Source of the DNA: JABDJX01 sp039942715
GTDB taxonomy: Bacteria; Pseudomonadota; Alphaproteobacteria; Rhodobacterales; Rhodobacteraceae
Length of the DNA: 64,000 bases
Direction of reading: 5' to 3'
Assembly (NCBI GenBank): GCA_039942715.1
Contig: JBDVBY010000007.1
Location: 62,001-126,000 of the forward strand
The notes under the pieces are model-generated. The model was not told the DNA's origin. It saw nothing but the letters and a program-made list of their open reading frames with translations, and searched no databases. Of the stretch, positions 43,750-51,000 are shown piece after piece. Made by a program: the position numbers and the translations under genes. The stretch's first letter is position 1, and each line of letters opens with the position of its first letter.

Positions 43750-43779
43750 CGGCGCCTCCGACACATATCGAAGGCGCCG
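43750..43779 (-). terminator. Hairpin between bufA and bufB
   Basis: On the minus strand an 8-bp GC-rich stem (CGGCGCCT with AGGCGCCG), one mismatch, then 3 further pairs and a 6-base loop, followed by GTTTTC. It starts 16 bases after the bufA stop. It looks like a leaky intrinsic terminator or mRNA-stabilising hairpin that would make bufA transcripts exceed bufBC transcripts. Confidence 0.65.
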
Positions 43780-43795
43780 CTTTAAAGATAGTCGA

Positions 43796-44092
43796 TTAGC
43801 CTGCTGGCAGATCGCGGTCCAGCTCTTCAAGCGAACCCATGCGGTCATCTGGCAGTTCGATCTCTGCACATGTACCTGCGTCTACAAGTGTCCAAGCGTT
43901 GCCCTGGTAATCAACAGTTGATGTACCAGCACATGTTGTACCTGGGCCAGCGGCACAGTCGTTCTTGCCAGCCAGCGATACACCGTAGCACTTTTCTTTG
44001 GCTTGAGCGTGTGCGCCCGTCGCAGCAACAGTGGCGGTCAGAGCAGCGGCAACAGCGCCAGCAACAGCGAGAGTAGATTTCATGTTCGACAT
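43796..44092 (-). CDS. bufA: BufA1 bufferin precursor peptide (DUF2282)
   Basis: A 98-residue exported precursor. Residues 1-29 are a Sec signal peptide (SNMKSTLAVAGAVAAAL core, AHA before the cut). The mature part matches DUF2282 bufferins: EKCYGVSLAGKNDCAAGPG, TTCAGTSTVDYQGNAW, DAGTCAEIEL, with four cysteines at 35, 46, 54 and 75, the pattern of a copper-binding RiPP whose central cysteines become thiooxazoles. The acidic tail (DDRMGSLEELDRDLPAG) is longer than the core motif. AAGGAAGA precedes the start. Expected role: buffering copper in the periplasm after modification by BufB/BufC and export. Confidence 0.9.
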   Translation of the reverse strand: MSNMKSTLAVAGAVAAALTATVAATGAHAQAKEKCYGVSLAGKNDCAAGPGTTCAGTSTVDYQGNAWTLVDAGTCAEIELPDDRMGSLEELDRDLPAG

Positions 44093-44431
44093 TTGAAAGA
44101 TCTTCCTTGGTTAGGTTTTTAATTTCGCAGATCGCCGGGGGAGGCGACTGAGAACAAGAAACCCTTTTCGGTGTTAACATGCCACTCACGGGTGCGTGTT
44201 TAACGCTGACGTTAGAAGTTGAAACAATTCTAATGATTGGTGTGAGGTACCTTTGTTAGGGACAGGCTTGAGGCGTTTATCCCCAAGAAAATAGCGCCCA
44301 AAGCCGTCAAATGGTGTGCCGTTGTATGCGTTCTTTGCCCATCATGACGCAAAGGCAAGGAATTGCCGAAAGGATTTTTAGGCCCTTTCGGCGCTTGGCA
44401 ATTGTAACAATTTAGGGCGCGACTGGCGCTC
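44093..44431. other. Gene-free stretch between thrS and bufA
   Basis: No open frame with coding features is visible on either strand. It should hold the bufA promoter (minus strand) and the thrS terminator. I looked for RpoE-like TGATCC-N18-TA, GTAACC-type and GGAAC-N18-CGTT sites and saw none, so the bufA promoter is unassigned. A hairpin at 44365-44392 is listed separately. The bufA ribosome site AAGGAAGA lies at the left edge. Confidence 0.6.
44365..44392 (-). terminator. Stem-loop downstream of thrS
   Basis: GCCGAAAGG pairs with CCTTTCGGC over a 10-base A/T-containing loop, about 40 bases after the thrS stop. An outer inverted repeat (AATTGCC / GGCAATT) can pair alternatively. Likely the thrS terminator although no T-run follows. 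Confidence 0.5.
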
Positions 44432-46387
44432 TTACGCGCCAGATTTAAGGTCTGGGGGCAGGGCGTCTTCGGCCAATTGCGGAATCAACGCATCCAAAGC
44501 GACGACAGATGTTTGCTTTTCGCCCAACCGACGCACCGTGACCGTGCGGTCTTCTACCTCGCGCGCGCCAATCGCCAGAATGACCGGAACTTTGCCAACC
44601 GAGTGCTCGCGGACCTTATAGTTGATCTTCTCGTTGCGGGTATCGGCTTCGGCGCGCACGCCTGCTGCGCGCAGGCTTGCTACGACTTCCTCTGTATAAT
44701 CGTTAGACTCCGATGTGATCGCAGCAACAACAACTTGACGGGGCGCAAGCCAGAAGGGCAGGCGGCCTGCAAAGTTCTCGATCAGCATGCCGATGAAGCG
44801 TTCGAACGAGCCAAGCGTGGCGCGGTGCAGCATGACAGGACGATGCTTGGCACCATCTTCGGCGATGTAGTTGGCATCCAGACGTTCAGGCAGAACAAAA
44901 TCCACCTGATGTGTGCCACATTGCCAATCGCGTCCAATCGCGTCGGTCAAAACAAACTCAAGCTTGGGACCGTAAAACGCGCCTTCGCCGGGGTTCAACT
45001 CGAACTCGTAGCCTGCCGCCTTGGTGGCTGACATCAGCGCGTCTTCGGCTTTGTCCCAAACGTCATCACTGCCTGCACGTGTTTCGGGGCGATCCGAGAA
45101 CTTGACGCGGAAGTCTTCGAATCCAAGGTCGCGGTAGGTTTTGGCCAGGAACTCGATATACGTGATCGTCTCGGATTCGATTTGATCCTCGCGACAGAAG
45201 ATGTGCCCATCGTCTTGGGTGAAGCCGCGCACGCGCATGATTCCGTGCAGCGCGCCCGAGGGTTCATAGCGGGCGCAAGAGCCGAACTCGGCCATGCGCA
45301 AAGGCAGGTCACGATAGGACTTGATCCCTTGATTGAAAATTTGCACGTGACACGGGCAGTTCATCGGTTTCAACGCGTTCACTGCTTTTTCGCGGGCGTG
45401 ATCTTCGTCCACTTCGACGATGAACATATGCTCTTGATACTTTTCCCAGTGCCCAGATTCTTCCCAAAGCTTGCGATCGACAACCTGCGGCGTGTTCACC
45501 TCTACATACCCGCCCGCACGTTGGCGCCGGCGCATGTAGTCTTGCAGTTGGGTGTAGATGCTCCAGCCATCAGGGTGCCAGAAAATCTGACCGGGCGCTT
45601 CTTCCTGCATGTGAAACAGGTTCATTTCGCGCCCCAAACGGCGGTGATCGCGCTTGGCGGCTTCTTCCAACATATGCAGGTGCTTTTTCAGCCCGTCTTT
45701 GTTGGTGAATGCAGCGCCGTAGATGCGTTGCAGCATGGGGCGATCAGAATCGCCGCGCCAATAAGCGCCTGCGATCGACATCAACTTGAAGCAATCGCCT
45801 GCAATCTGGCCAGTGTGTTGTAGGTGCGGCCCACGACAAAGGTCTTGCCACTCGCCATGCCAGTACATCCGCAGCGGCTCATCACCGGGGATGCTCTCGA
45901 TCAGCTCAACCTTATAGGGCTCTCCGCGCTCTTTATAATAGGCGATGGCTTTGTCGCGCTCCCAAATCTCGGTGCGCACTGGATCACGCTTGTTAATGAT
46001 CTCTTTCATCTTGGCTTCGATCTGGGCGAGATCTTCGGGCACAAAGGGCTCTTTGCGATCAAAATCATAGTACCAGCCGTCTTTGATCACCGGGCCGATG
46101 GTGACCTGAACGTCGGGCCAAATTTCCTGCACAGCGCGCGCCATGATATGTGCGAGGTCGTGACGCACGAGTTCAAGCGCTGGTTCCTCGTCCTTCATGG
46201 TGTTGATGGCGATAGTGGCATCACTCTCAATCGGCCACTGAAGATCCCAGTGATCGCCATTGACCGTGGCGCTGATCGCCTTTTTACCAAGCGAGTTTGA
46301 AATGCCGGATGCGACATCGGCAGGGGTTATGCCAGCGTCAAAATCGCGTGCAGTGCCGTCAGGAAAAGTAAGGGAAATCTGGGCCAT
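44432..46387 (-). CDS. thrS: Threonine-tRNA ligase
   Basis: Charges tRNA-Thr with threonine and edits mischarged serine. The 651-residue class II synthetase has the full order: TGS domain (ISLTFPDGTARDFDAGITPADVA), editing domain with HDLAHIMARAVQEIWPDVQ, catalytic core with MNCPCHVQIF and the motif 3 region HRATLGSFERFIGMLIENF, and the anticodon-binding C-terminus from WLAPRQVVVAAITSE. Normal length. A short hairpin (CTGGCGC / GCGCCAG) spans the stop codon at its 3' end. Confidence 0.97.
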   Translation of the reverse strand: MAQISLTFPDGTARDFDAGITPADVASGISNSLGKKAISATVNGDHWDLQWPIESDATIAINTMKDEEPALELVRHDLAHIMARAVQEIWPDVQVTIGPVIKDGWYYDFDRKEPFVPEDLAQIEAKMKEIINKRDPVRTEIWERDKAIAYYKERGEPYKVELIESIPGDEPLRMYWHGEWQDLCRGPHLQHTGQIAGDCFKLMSIAGAYWRGDSDRPMLQRIYGAAFTNKDGLKKHLHMLEEAAKRDHRRLGREMNLFHMQEEAPGQIFWHPDGWSIYTQLQDYMRRRQRAGGYVEVNTPQVVDRKLWEESGHWEKYQEHMFIVEVDEDHAREKAVNALKPMNCPCHVQIFNQGIKSYRDLPLRMAEFGSCARYEPSGALHGIMRVRGFTQDDGHIFCREDQIESETITYIEFLAKTYRDLGFEDFRVKFSDRPETRAGSDDVWDKAEDALMSATKAAGYEFELNPGEGAFYGPKLEFVLTDAIGRDWQCGTHQVDFVLPERLDANYIAEDGAKHRPVMLHRATLGSFERFIGMLIENFAGRLPFWLAPRQVVVAAITSESNDYTEEVVASLRAAGVRAEADTRNEKINYKVREHSVGKVPVILAIGAREVEDRTVTVRRLGEKQTSVVALDALIPQLAEDALPPDLKSGA

Positions 46388-46512
46388 GGGCCGGTCTCCT
46401 CGTCAGTTTGGCGCCTACGAAACGCCCGGTTGCGGGTTTATGTCGGGGGTGATTTGGCGGATGTTGAGGAACATGTCAATATTTGCGCCGAGGCGGAGTT
46501 GGCGTCACAGGT

Positions 46513-46570
46513 GTGGGGCTCTGCCCCGCTCACTGCGTTCGCCCCCCGAGATATTTTTACCAAAAAGAAA
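46513..46570 (+). repeat. Dispersed intergenic hairpin repeat, copy 3
   Basis: GGGGC-TCT-GCCCC hairpin (46515-46527), a C-rich run, CCCCCCGAGATATTTTTAC and CAAAAAGAAAG. Longest of the three copies in the window (others at 5493 and 32541). Located between thrS and the alpha/beta hydrolase at 46645. Confidence 0.65.
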
Positions 46571-46644
46571 GAGTAAGGGTGGTTTGCATCGTGGCCGGAT
46601 GGAGCTAACTCTTCAAAGGGGCAACGACCGAAAAAGGAACACAG

Positions 46645-47388
46645 ATGGGTACCTTTGATCACAATGTGCGCAAGCTGGCCTATGAGCAGACCCAAGGCAC
46701 AGGGCCGGGTGTTGTGTTTCTGGGCGGGTTTCGCTCGGACAAGGAAGGCACCAAGGCGCTTTATCTTGAGGACTGGGCCAAGGCGACGGGCCGGGCGTTT
46801 TTGCGGTTTGATTATTCCGGGCACGGCACATCGTCGGGCGACTTTCTGGACGGCTCAATTGGCGAGTGGGCCGAGGATGCAGCGGCGGTTCTGGATGGGC
46901 TCACGCAAGGCAAGCAAATCCTTGCGGGGTCGTCGATGGGCGGGTGGATATCGCTTTTGCTGGCGCGTCAGATGCCTGAAAAGGTCGCCGGTTTGGTGAC
47001 GATAGCGGCTGCACCCGATTTTACCGAAGACGGGTATTGGGATGGGTTTGACGCAGCGCAACGCGCAACGCTTATGGACGAAGGGCAGATCGCCTTGCCA
47101 TCGGATTATTCGGATGATCCGTATATTATCACGCGCAAGCTGATTGAGGACGGGCGCAAGCGGCTTGTGTTGCGCGAACCACTTGAATTGCCGTTTCCAA
47201 CGCGATTTTTACAGGGATCAGAAGATGCGGATGTGGATGTCAGCGTCGCTTATCGACTTTTGGAACATGCGACAGGGGCGGACATGCAACTCACTGTGGT
47301 AAAAGGGGCAGATCACCGCTTTTCGACCGATGCCTGTCTTGAGATGATCGTGCAGGCGGTTGAGGATGTATCGAGCAGGGCGACCTAG
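46645..47388 (+). CDS. Alpha/beta hydrolase
   Basis: A 247-residue serine hydrolase. The nucleophile elbow is GSSMGGW in KQILAGSSMGGWISLLLARQM (about residue 94); the catalytic histidine is in KGADHRFSTD near the C-terminus and an aspartate in GSEDADVDVSVAYRL. Opening residues GPGVVFLGGFRSDKEGTKALYLEDWA and FDYSGHGTSSGDF fit the palmitoyl-protein-thioesterase-like or YbbA-like esterase group. The natural substrate is not evident. It converges with a second hydrolase gene, with 3 bases between stops. Confidence 0.88.
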   Translation: MGTFDHNVRKLAYEQTQGTGPGVVFLGGFRSDKEGTKALYLEDWAKATGRAFLRFDYSGHGTSSGDFLDGSIGEWAEDAAAVLDGLTQGKQILAGSSMGGWISLLLARQMPEKVAGLVTIAAAPDFTEDGYWDGFDAAQRATLMDEGQIALPSDYSDDPYIITRKLIEDGRKRLVLREPLELPFPTRFLQGSEDADVDVSVAYRLLEHATGADMQLTVVKGADHRFSTDACLEMIVQAVEDVSSRAT

Positions 47389-47391
47389 AGC

Positions 47392-48165
47392 TTAGCTGCG
47401 ATCAAAAAATGCAAACAAGGTAGCGCGTGCATCCGGCGTCCACAGTCCGCTGTGCCCGCCTTTGGCGATCTCCAGAAACGCTTTGTCGCTTGATCCGGCC
47501 GCATCGAAAATCTTGCGTCCCATGGTGATCGGAACCGTGTTGTCATCGCTGCCGTGGATCACCAGAAGCGGTTGGCTGAGATCGGGCGCATGCGTTGCAC
47601 TTTCCCATTTTTGAGTGATCAGACTTGAGAGGTCTTCTGTAGGATATTGCTGCGCGACCAGATCGTTGATGGACGTGAACGGCGCCTCAAGCACCACCGC
47701 GTCGCCAAAGCCATTGGCCGCTAAACGGATTGCTACGGCTGTACCTAGGCTTTCACCGTAAAGAATGAGCGGTATCGTCTCGGCTTGCACCAAACGTGTC
47801 GCATCGTCCAAAAGCGCCATTTCGCTTGGCTTGCCCGTTGACCCGCTTGAGCCGCGATAGGCAGGGGCGATCACACCATAACCTGCGTCAATCAACTGCG
47901 CGAAACGCTCGGCGCGGTCTTTCAGCCCGCCAGCATTGCCACAGAAATAGACGATTGTTGGCTTTCCCGGCGCAGGTTCAGCCCGCCAGATAATCAGGCT
48001 TTCGTCATCTTCTGTCGTGATGCGCCTCTCAGACAGGCGCGCTTCGCCTGCCACAGTTGGGCTCGTGTAACTGGCATCAAAGGGATAAACTGCGGTCGTC
48101 TCATGGGTTTGAAAATACCAAGCAAAATAGCTTGTCGACAGGATCATTAAAAAGGCATTCAGCAT
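47392..48165 (-). CDS. Alpha/beta hydrolase with N-terminal membrane anchor
   Basis: A 257-residue serine hydrolase with an N-terminal hydrophobic helix (MLNAFLMILSTSYFAWYF) that may anchor or export it. The nucleophile is in LYGESLGTAVAIRLA (GxSxG, near residue 138), the oxyanion region in IVYFCGNAGGLKDRAERFA and the histidine in KGGHSGLW. The pattern (YRGSSGSTGKPSE) is like ABHD12/YfhR-type hydrolases. Its ATG at 48165 abuts the pccR stop at 48166-48168, so it can be read with pccR. Confidence 0.85.
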   Translation of the reverse strand: MLNAFLMILSTSYFAWYFQTHETTAVYPFDASYTSPTVAGEARLSERRITTEDDESLIIWRAEPAPGKPTIVYFCGNAGGLKDRAERFAQLIDAGYGVIAPAYRGSSGSTGKPSEMALLDDATRLVQAETIPLILYGESLGTAVAIRLAANGFGDAVVLEAPFTSINDLVAQQYPTEDLSSLITQKWESATHAPDLSQPLLVIHGSDDNTVPITMGRKIFDAAGSSDKAFLEIAKGGHSGLWTPDARATLFAFFDRS

Positions 48166-49551
48166 CTATTCAACCTCGTAAGGCAGCGTGTTGCGGGCGT
48201 TGTGATTGACTGCCAGCTGTCTCTCTAATGGAGGGACCGCGCGTTGGTGACAGTCGCGCCGTGCACATATCCTACAGGAAATCCCAATCGGCTCAAAGCT
48301 TGCTGTTTCTGACAGGTCCAATCCGTCTGCGTATACCATCTGATCGGCAAAGCTGATCTCGCAGCCCAAGGCGATGGCAAAGCGGCGCGCGGGTGCGCGA
48401 AAGGCACCTCCGGGCAAAGATATTTCGCGCGCAAGACACAGGTAACGCACGCCATCAGGAGTTTCAGCAAGCTGGCGCAGGAATTGGCCCGGCGTTTCGA
48501 AGGCGCGGTGCACATTCCAAAGCGGGCAGGCCCCGCCGTAACGGGCAAACTGCAAGCGTGTGGCCGAGTGGCGTTTTGTAATGGTGCCCGCCTGATCGAC
48601 GCGCACAAAAAAGAATGGAACGCCTTTTGCGCCGGGGCGTTGCAGGGTTGAGAGGCGGTGTGCAACCTGTTCAAGCGATGCGCCAAAGCCACGGGCAAGG
48701 CGTTCCAGATCGTGGCGCGTGTCTTGCGCGGCTTTTGAAAAACGCGTGTAGGGCATCAAGGCGGCCCCGGCGAAATAGTTGGCGAGGCCAATTTTGGCGA
48801 TGTCGCGCGCGCTTTCGCTTTGAAAGCGCGCGAGATCCAGCGTGGCTTCAATCAGATCGTTTTGGGTGAGTAGGGCGATTTGGTGTAGCGCCTGAAAGCG
48901 GCGGGTAGCATCGCTGGCAAGCGCTGACATCGAAAGCGTTTTGGTGGTCGGATCATAGCGTCGGATGGCGGCATCTTCGGTGGTACGCACGGCGATACCA
49001 AGCTGATCGAGAGCGGCCATGATGGCCGTGTTTGCATCAACCTCGCCTGCGAAGTTTTCGGCCGCGCGATCAACGGCGTCTATATAGTTGTCACAGTAGT
49101 GGAAGAAATCACGCACCTCGTCCCAAGGCGAGGCACCGGGGCGCACGCCGTCGGCACCAAGGGCTTCGTCAAGCGAGGCGAGGCGCTCATTTGCTCGGCG
49201 ATAGGCTTGGTGCAGCGTCAGAAATGCGCGCGCCATGGCAGGCGCGTTGGTAGCGATTAGACGCAAATCAACTAACGGGGGTTGGCCTTCAAACACTGGA
49301 TCGGCCAGAGCTTCGTTCAGATCACTGACCATGCGCTCGCCTTCGCCCACCGCAAGTTCGCCGACGTCAAAGTCGAACTCTTGCACAAGCGAGAGGATCA
49401 CTGTTGACGAGATCGGGCGGTGATTATTCTCCATTTGGTTCAAGTAGGGGAGCGACACACCAAGGCGGGCGGCAAAGGCTTTTTGGGTCAGTCCACGGCG
49501 CGTGCGGGTTTCGCGCAATTTTGCACCTGCGTAGAGTTTTTGCGTCGCCAT
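48166..49551 (-). CDS. pccR: Short-chain fatty acyl-CoA regulator, PccR type
   Basis: A 461-residue regulator of the ScfR family. Residues 1-70 form an XRE HTH (GAKLRETRTRRGLTQKAFAARLGVSLPYLNQMENNHRPIS). The middle is an IrrE/DUF955-like helical part (RRFQALHQIALLTQNDLIEATLDLARFQSESARDIAKIGLANYFAGAALMPY), and the C-terminus is the ScfR domain with a cysteine cluster (GISCRICARRDCHQRA). In Rhodobacter sphaeroides PccR activates propionyl-CoA carboxylase genes. pccB is nearby and TTTGCAAA-type sites lie before both pccB and this gene. Start ATG 49551; an upstream TTG or ATG at 49581 is less likely. Confidence 0.87.
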   Translation of the reverse strand: MATQKLYAGAKLRETRTRRGLTQKAFAARLGVSLPYLNQMENNHRPISSTVILSLVQEFDFDVGELAVGEGERMVSDLNEALADPVFEGQPPLVDLRLIATNAPAMARAFLTLHQAYRRANERLASLDEALGADGVRPGASPWDEVRDFFHYCDNYIDAVDRAAENFAGEVDANTAIMAALDQLGIAVRTTEDAAIRRYDPTTKTLSMSALASDATRRFQALHQIALLTQNDLIEATLDLARFQSESARDIAKIGLANYFAGAALMPYTRFSKAAQDTRHDLERLARGFGASLEQVAHRLSTLQRPGAKGVPFFFVRVDQAGTITKRHSATRLQFARYGGACPLWNVHRAFETPGQFLRQLAETPDGVRYLCLAREISLPGGAFRAPARRFAIALGCEISFADQMVYADGLDLSETASFEPIGISCRICARRDCHQRAVPPLERQLAVNHNARNTLPYEVE

Positions 49552-49566
49552 CGCGGCCCCCTGAAC

Positions 49567-49581
49567 TTTGCAAATTAGCAA
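49567..49581. promoter_or_regulatory. Probable ScfR/PccR half-site pair before pccR
   Basis: TTTGCAAATTAGCAA, one perfect TTTGCAAA unit plus a partial TTAGCAA, 15-30 bases upstream of the pccR start. It suggests autoregulation. Confidence 0.5.
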
Positions 49582-49600
49582 GGTCAGGTTGGCAGATTAC

Positions 49601-50821
49601 CTAGCTTTCGGCAATCACCGCGCGTTCTCGCTTGATGACGTACACCATTGTGAGGATCGTGAGGTACATTGATACCGTCATGATCAAGATTAGCGGCAGG
49701 CTGCCCCCGCCAAAGGTCAAGGCCCAGCCCGCAAAGACCGACAAAATCGCGCCGCCGCCGATCATGATCGAGGCCCCAACACCCGAGGCAGTGCCTGCCA
49801 GATGCGGGCGGACCGAAAGCATGCCGGCGCTGGCGTTAGGGATGACCATACCGTTTCCAAGGCCGACGAAGGTGCAAAAGCCAAAGAAGACGGGAGCCTT
49901 GTCGAAACCCAAAGCGATCAGAATCGTCGCTGTCGTCAGTCCTGTAGCTCCGATAATGGCGCCGATGATGATCATTTTATTGATACCGACGCGGACCGAA
50001 TAGCGACCCGAGATGAAGTTGCCCGTCGCATAGCCAACGGCAGGCGCGCCAAAGCAAACCCCGGCCCAAAATGACGACAGTTGATAGATCTCAGAGGCGA
50101 CATAAGGCGCGCCTCCGAGGAACGCGAAAAACGCGGCACTGGCCAGCGCCGAGGCCATGACGTAGCCCCAAAAGCGGCGTGAACGCATCAATTCCGGATA
50201 GTCTTTTAACTGTTCGCCGAAACTGCGTCCTTGACCGCGAACGGTTTCGCCAAGGTCGCCCCAAGTTAGGAACATGACGGCTGCACCGCCAACAAAAAGG
50301 GCCCAAAACGTTGCATGCCAACCGAACGCCTGATCGAGTGCGCCGCCAATCATCGGGGCGACCATCGGAACAAGGGCCATGCCCATCGTGACATAGCCAA
50401 TCATAGATGCGGCCTCGTCCTGTGGGACCATATCGCGGACCACAGCGCGACCAAGCACAATGCCAGCTGCGATCACGCATTGAAGCATGCGGAAGGCCAA
50501 GAAAACCTCGACACTAGGCGCAAAGATACACCCCAAAGTGGCGCATAAAAAGATGCCCATTGACCAAAGAAGGACGCTGCGGCGTCCGTATTTGTCACTT
50601 ATGGGCCCGATGAATAGCTGTGCGACCGCAACGCAAGCCAGATAAAGCGAGACTGACAGCTGAATGACTTGGTAGGAGGTGTCAAAATAGACTGTCATCG
50701 CTGGAAGCGATGGCAAAAAAACACTCATGTTCATCGCCGACAATCCGGTGACGAGAACAAGGGTTACAATATGAGGGGGCGTGGTCCTGTCAAAAAAACG
50801 GACCGGTCTTCGCTCTTCCAT
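49601..50821 (-). CDS. Bcr/CflA family MFS drug-resistance-type transporter
   Basis: A 406-residue proton-coupled exporter with about 12 hydrophobic segments. The family motif is visible after the second segment (FIGPISDKYGRRSVLLWSMG, matching the GxxxDRxGRR loop A motif), and motif C-like glycines (GIVLGRAVVRDM). It is divergent from pccB and shares its promoter region, so it may respond to PccR too; it could export a carboxylic acid or a drug, but the substrate is unknown. Confidence 0.85.
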   Translation of the reverse strand: MEERRPVRFFDRTTPPHIVTLVLVTGLSAMNMSVFLPSLPAMTVYFDTSYQVIQLSVSLYLACVAVAQLFIGPISDKYGRRSVLLWSMGIFLCATLGCIFAPSVEVFLAFRMLQCVIAAGIVLGRAVVRDMVPQDEAASMIGYVTMGMALVPMVAPMIGGALDQAFGWHATFWALFVGGAAVMFLTWGDLGETVRGQGRSFGEQLKDYPELMRSRRFWGYVMASALASAAFFAFLGGAPYVASEIYQLSSFWAGVCFGAPAVGYATGNFISGRYSVRVGINKMIIIGAIIGATGLTTATILIALGFDKAPVFFGFCTFVGLGNGMVIPNASAGMLSVRPHLAGTASGVGASIMIGGGAILSVFAGWALTFGGGSLPLILIMTVSMYLTILTMVYVIKRERAVIAES

Positions 50822-50885
50822 TATTCAAGGTTTAGTCTGCTGGCTGGGGCGTGTCCATGCGCAAGGCGCTGGGTGAAATTGCGCA

Positions 50886-50901
50886 TTTGCAAGTTTGCAA
50901 A
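50886..50901. promoter_or_regulatory. PccR-type operator, distal, before pccB
   Basis: TTTGCAAG directly followed by TTTGCAAA. The repeat unit matches the TTTGCAAA motif reported for PccR in Rhodobacter sphaeroides. Confidence 0.6.
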
Positions 50902-50917
50902 TAAATGTCTTTGCCAT

Positions 50918-50941
50918 TCGCAATATTTGCAAATTCGCGAC
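50918..50941. promoter_or_regulatory. PccR-type operator, proximal, before pccB
   Basis: TTCGCAA-TA-TTTGCAAA-TTCGCGA: a perfect TTTGCAAA at 50926-50933 flanked by two degenerate units. It is 32 bases (about three helical turns) from the TTTGCAAA of the distal site, as expected for co-operating dimers. Confidence 0.58.
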
Positions 50942-51000
50942 AATGTCCTTTGCGCAGGACCCTTTCCCCGCTAGACCAAGACGCAGGCCGAGGAGGATCC

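Noticed and set aside
44161..44300. Possible ECF-sigma promoter for bufA
   Set aside because: Several AAC and CGTT words occur but no pair with correct spacing, so no promoter is claimed.
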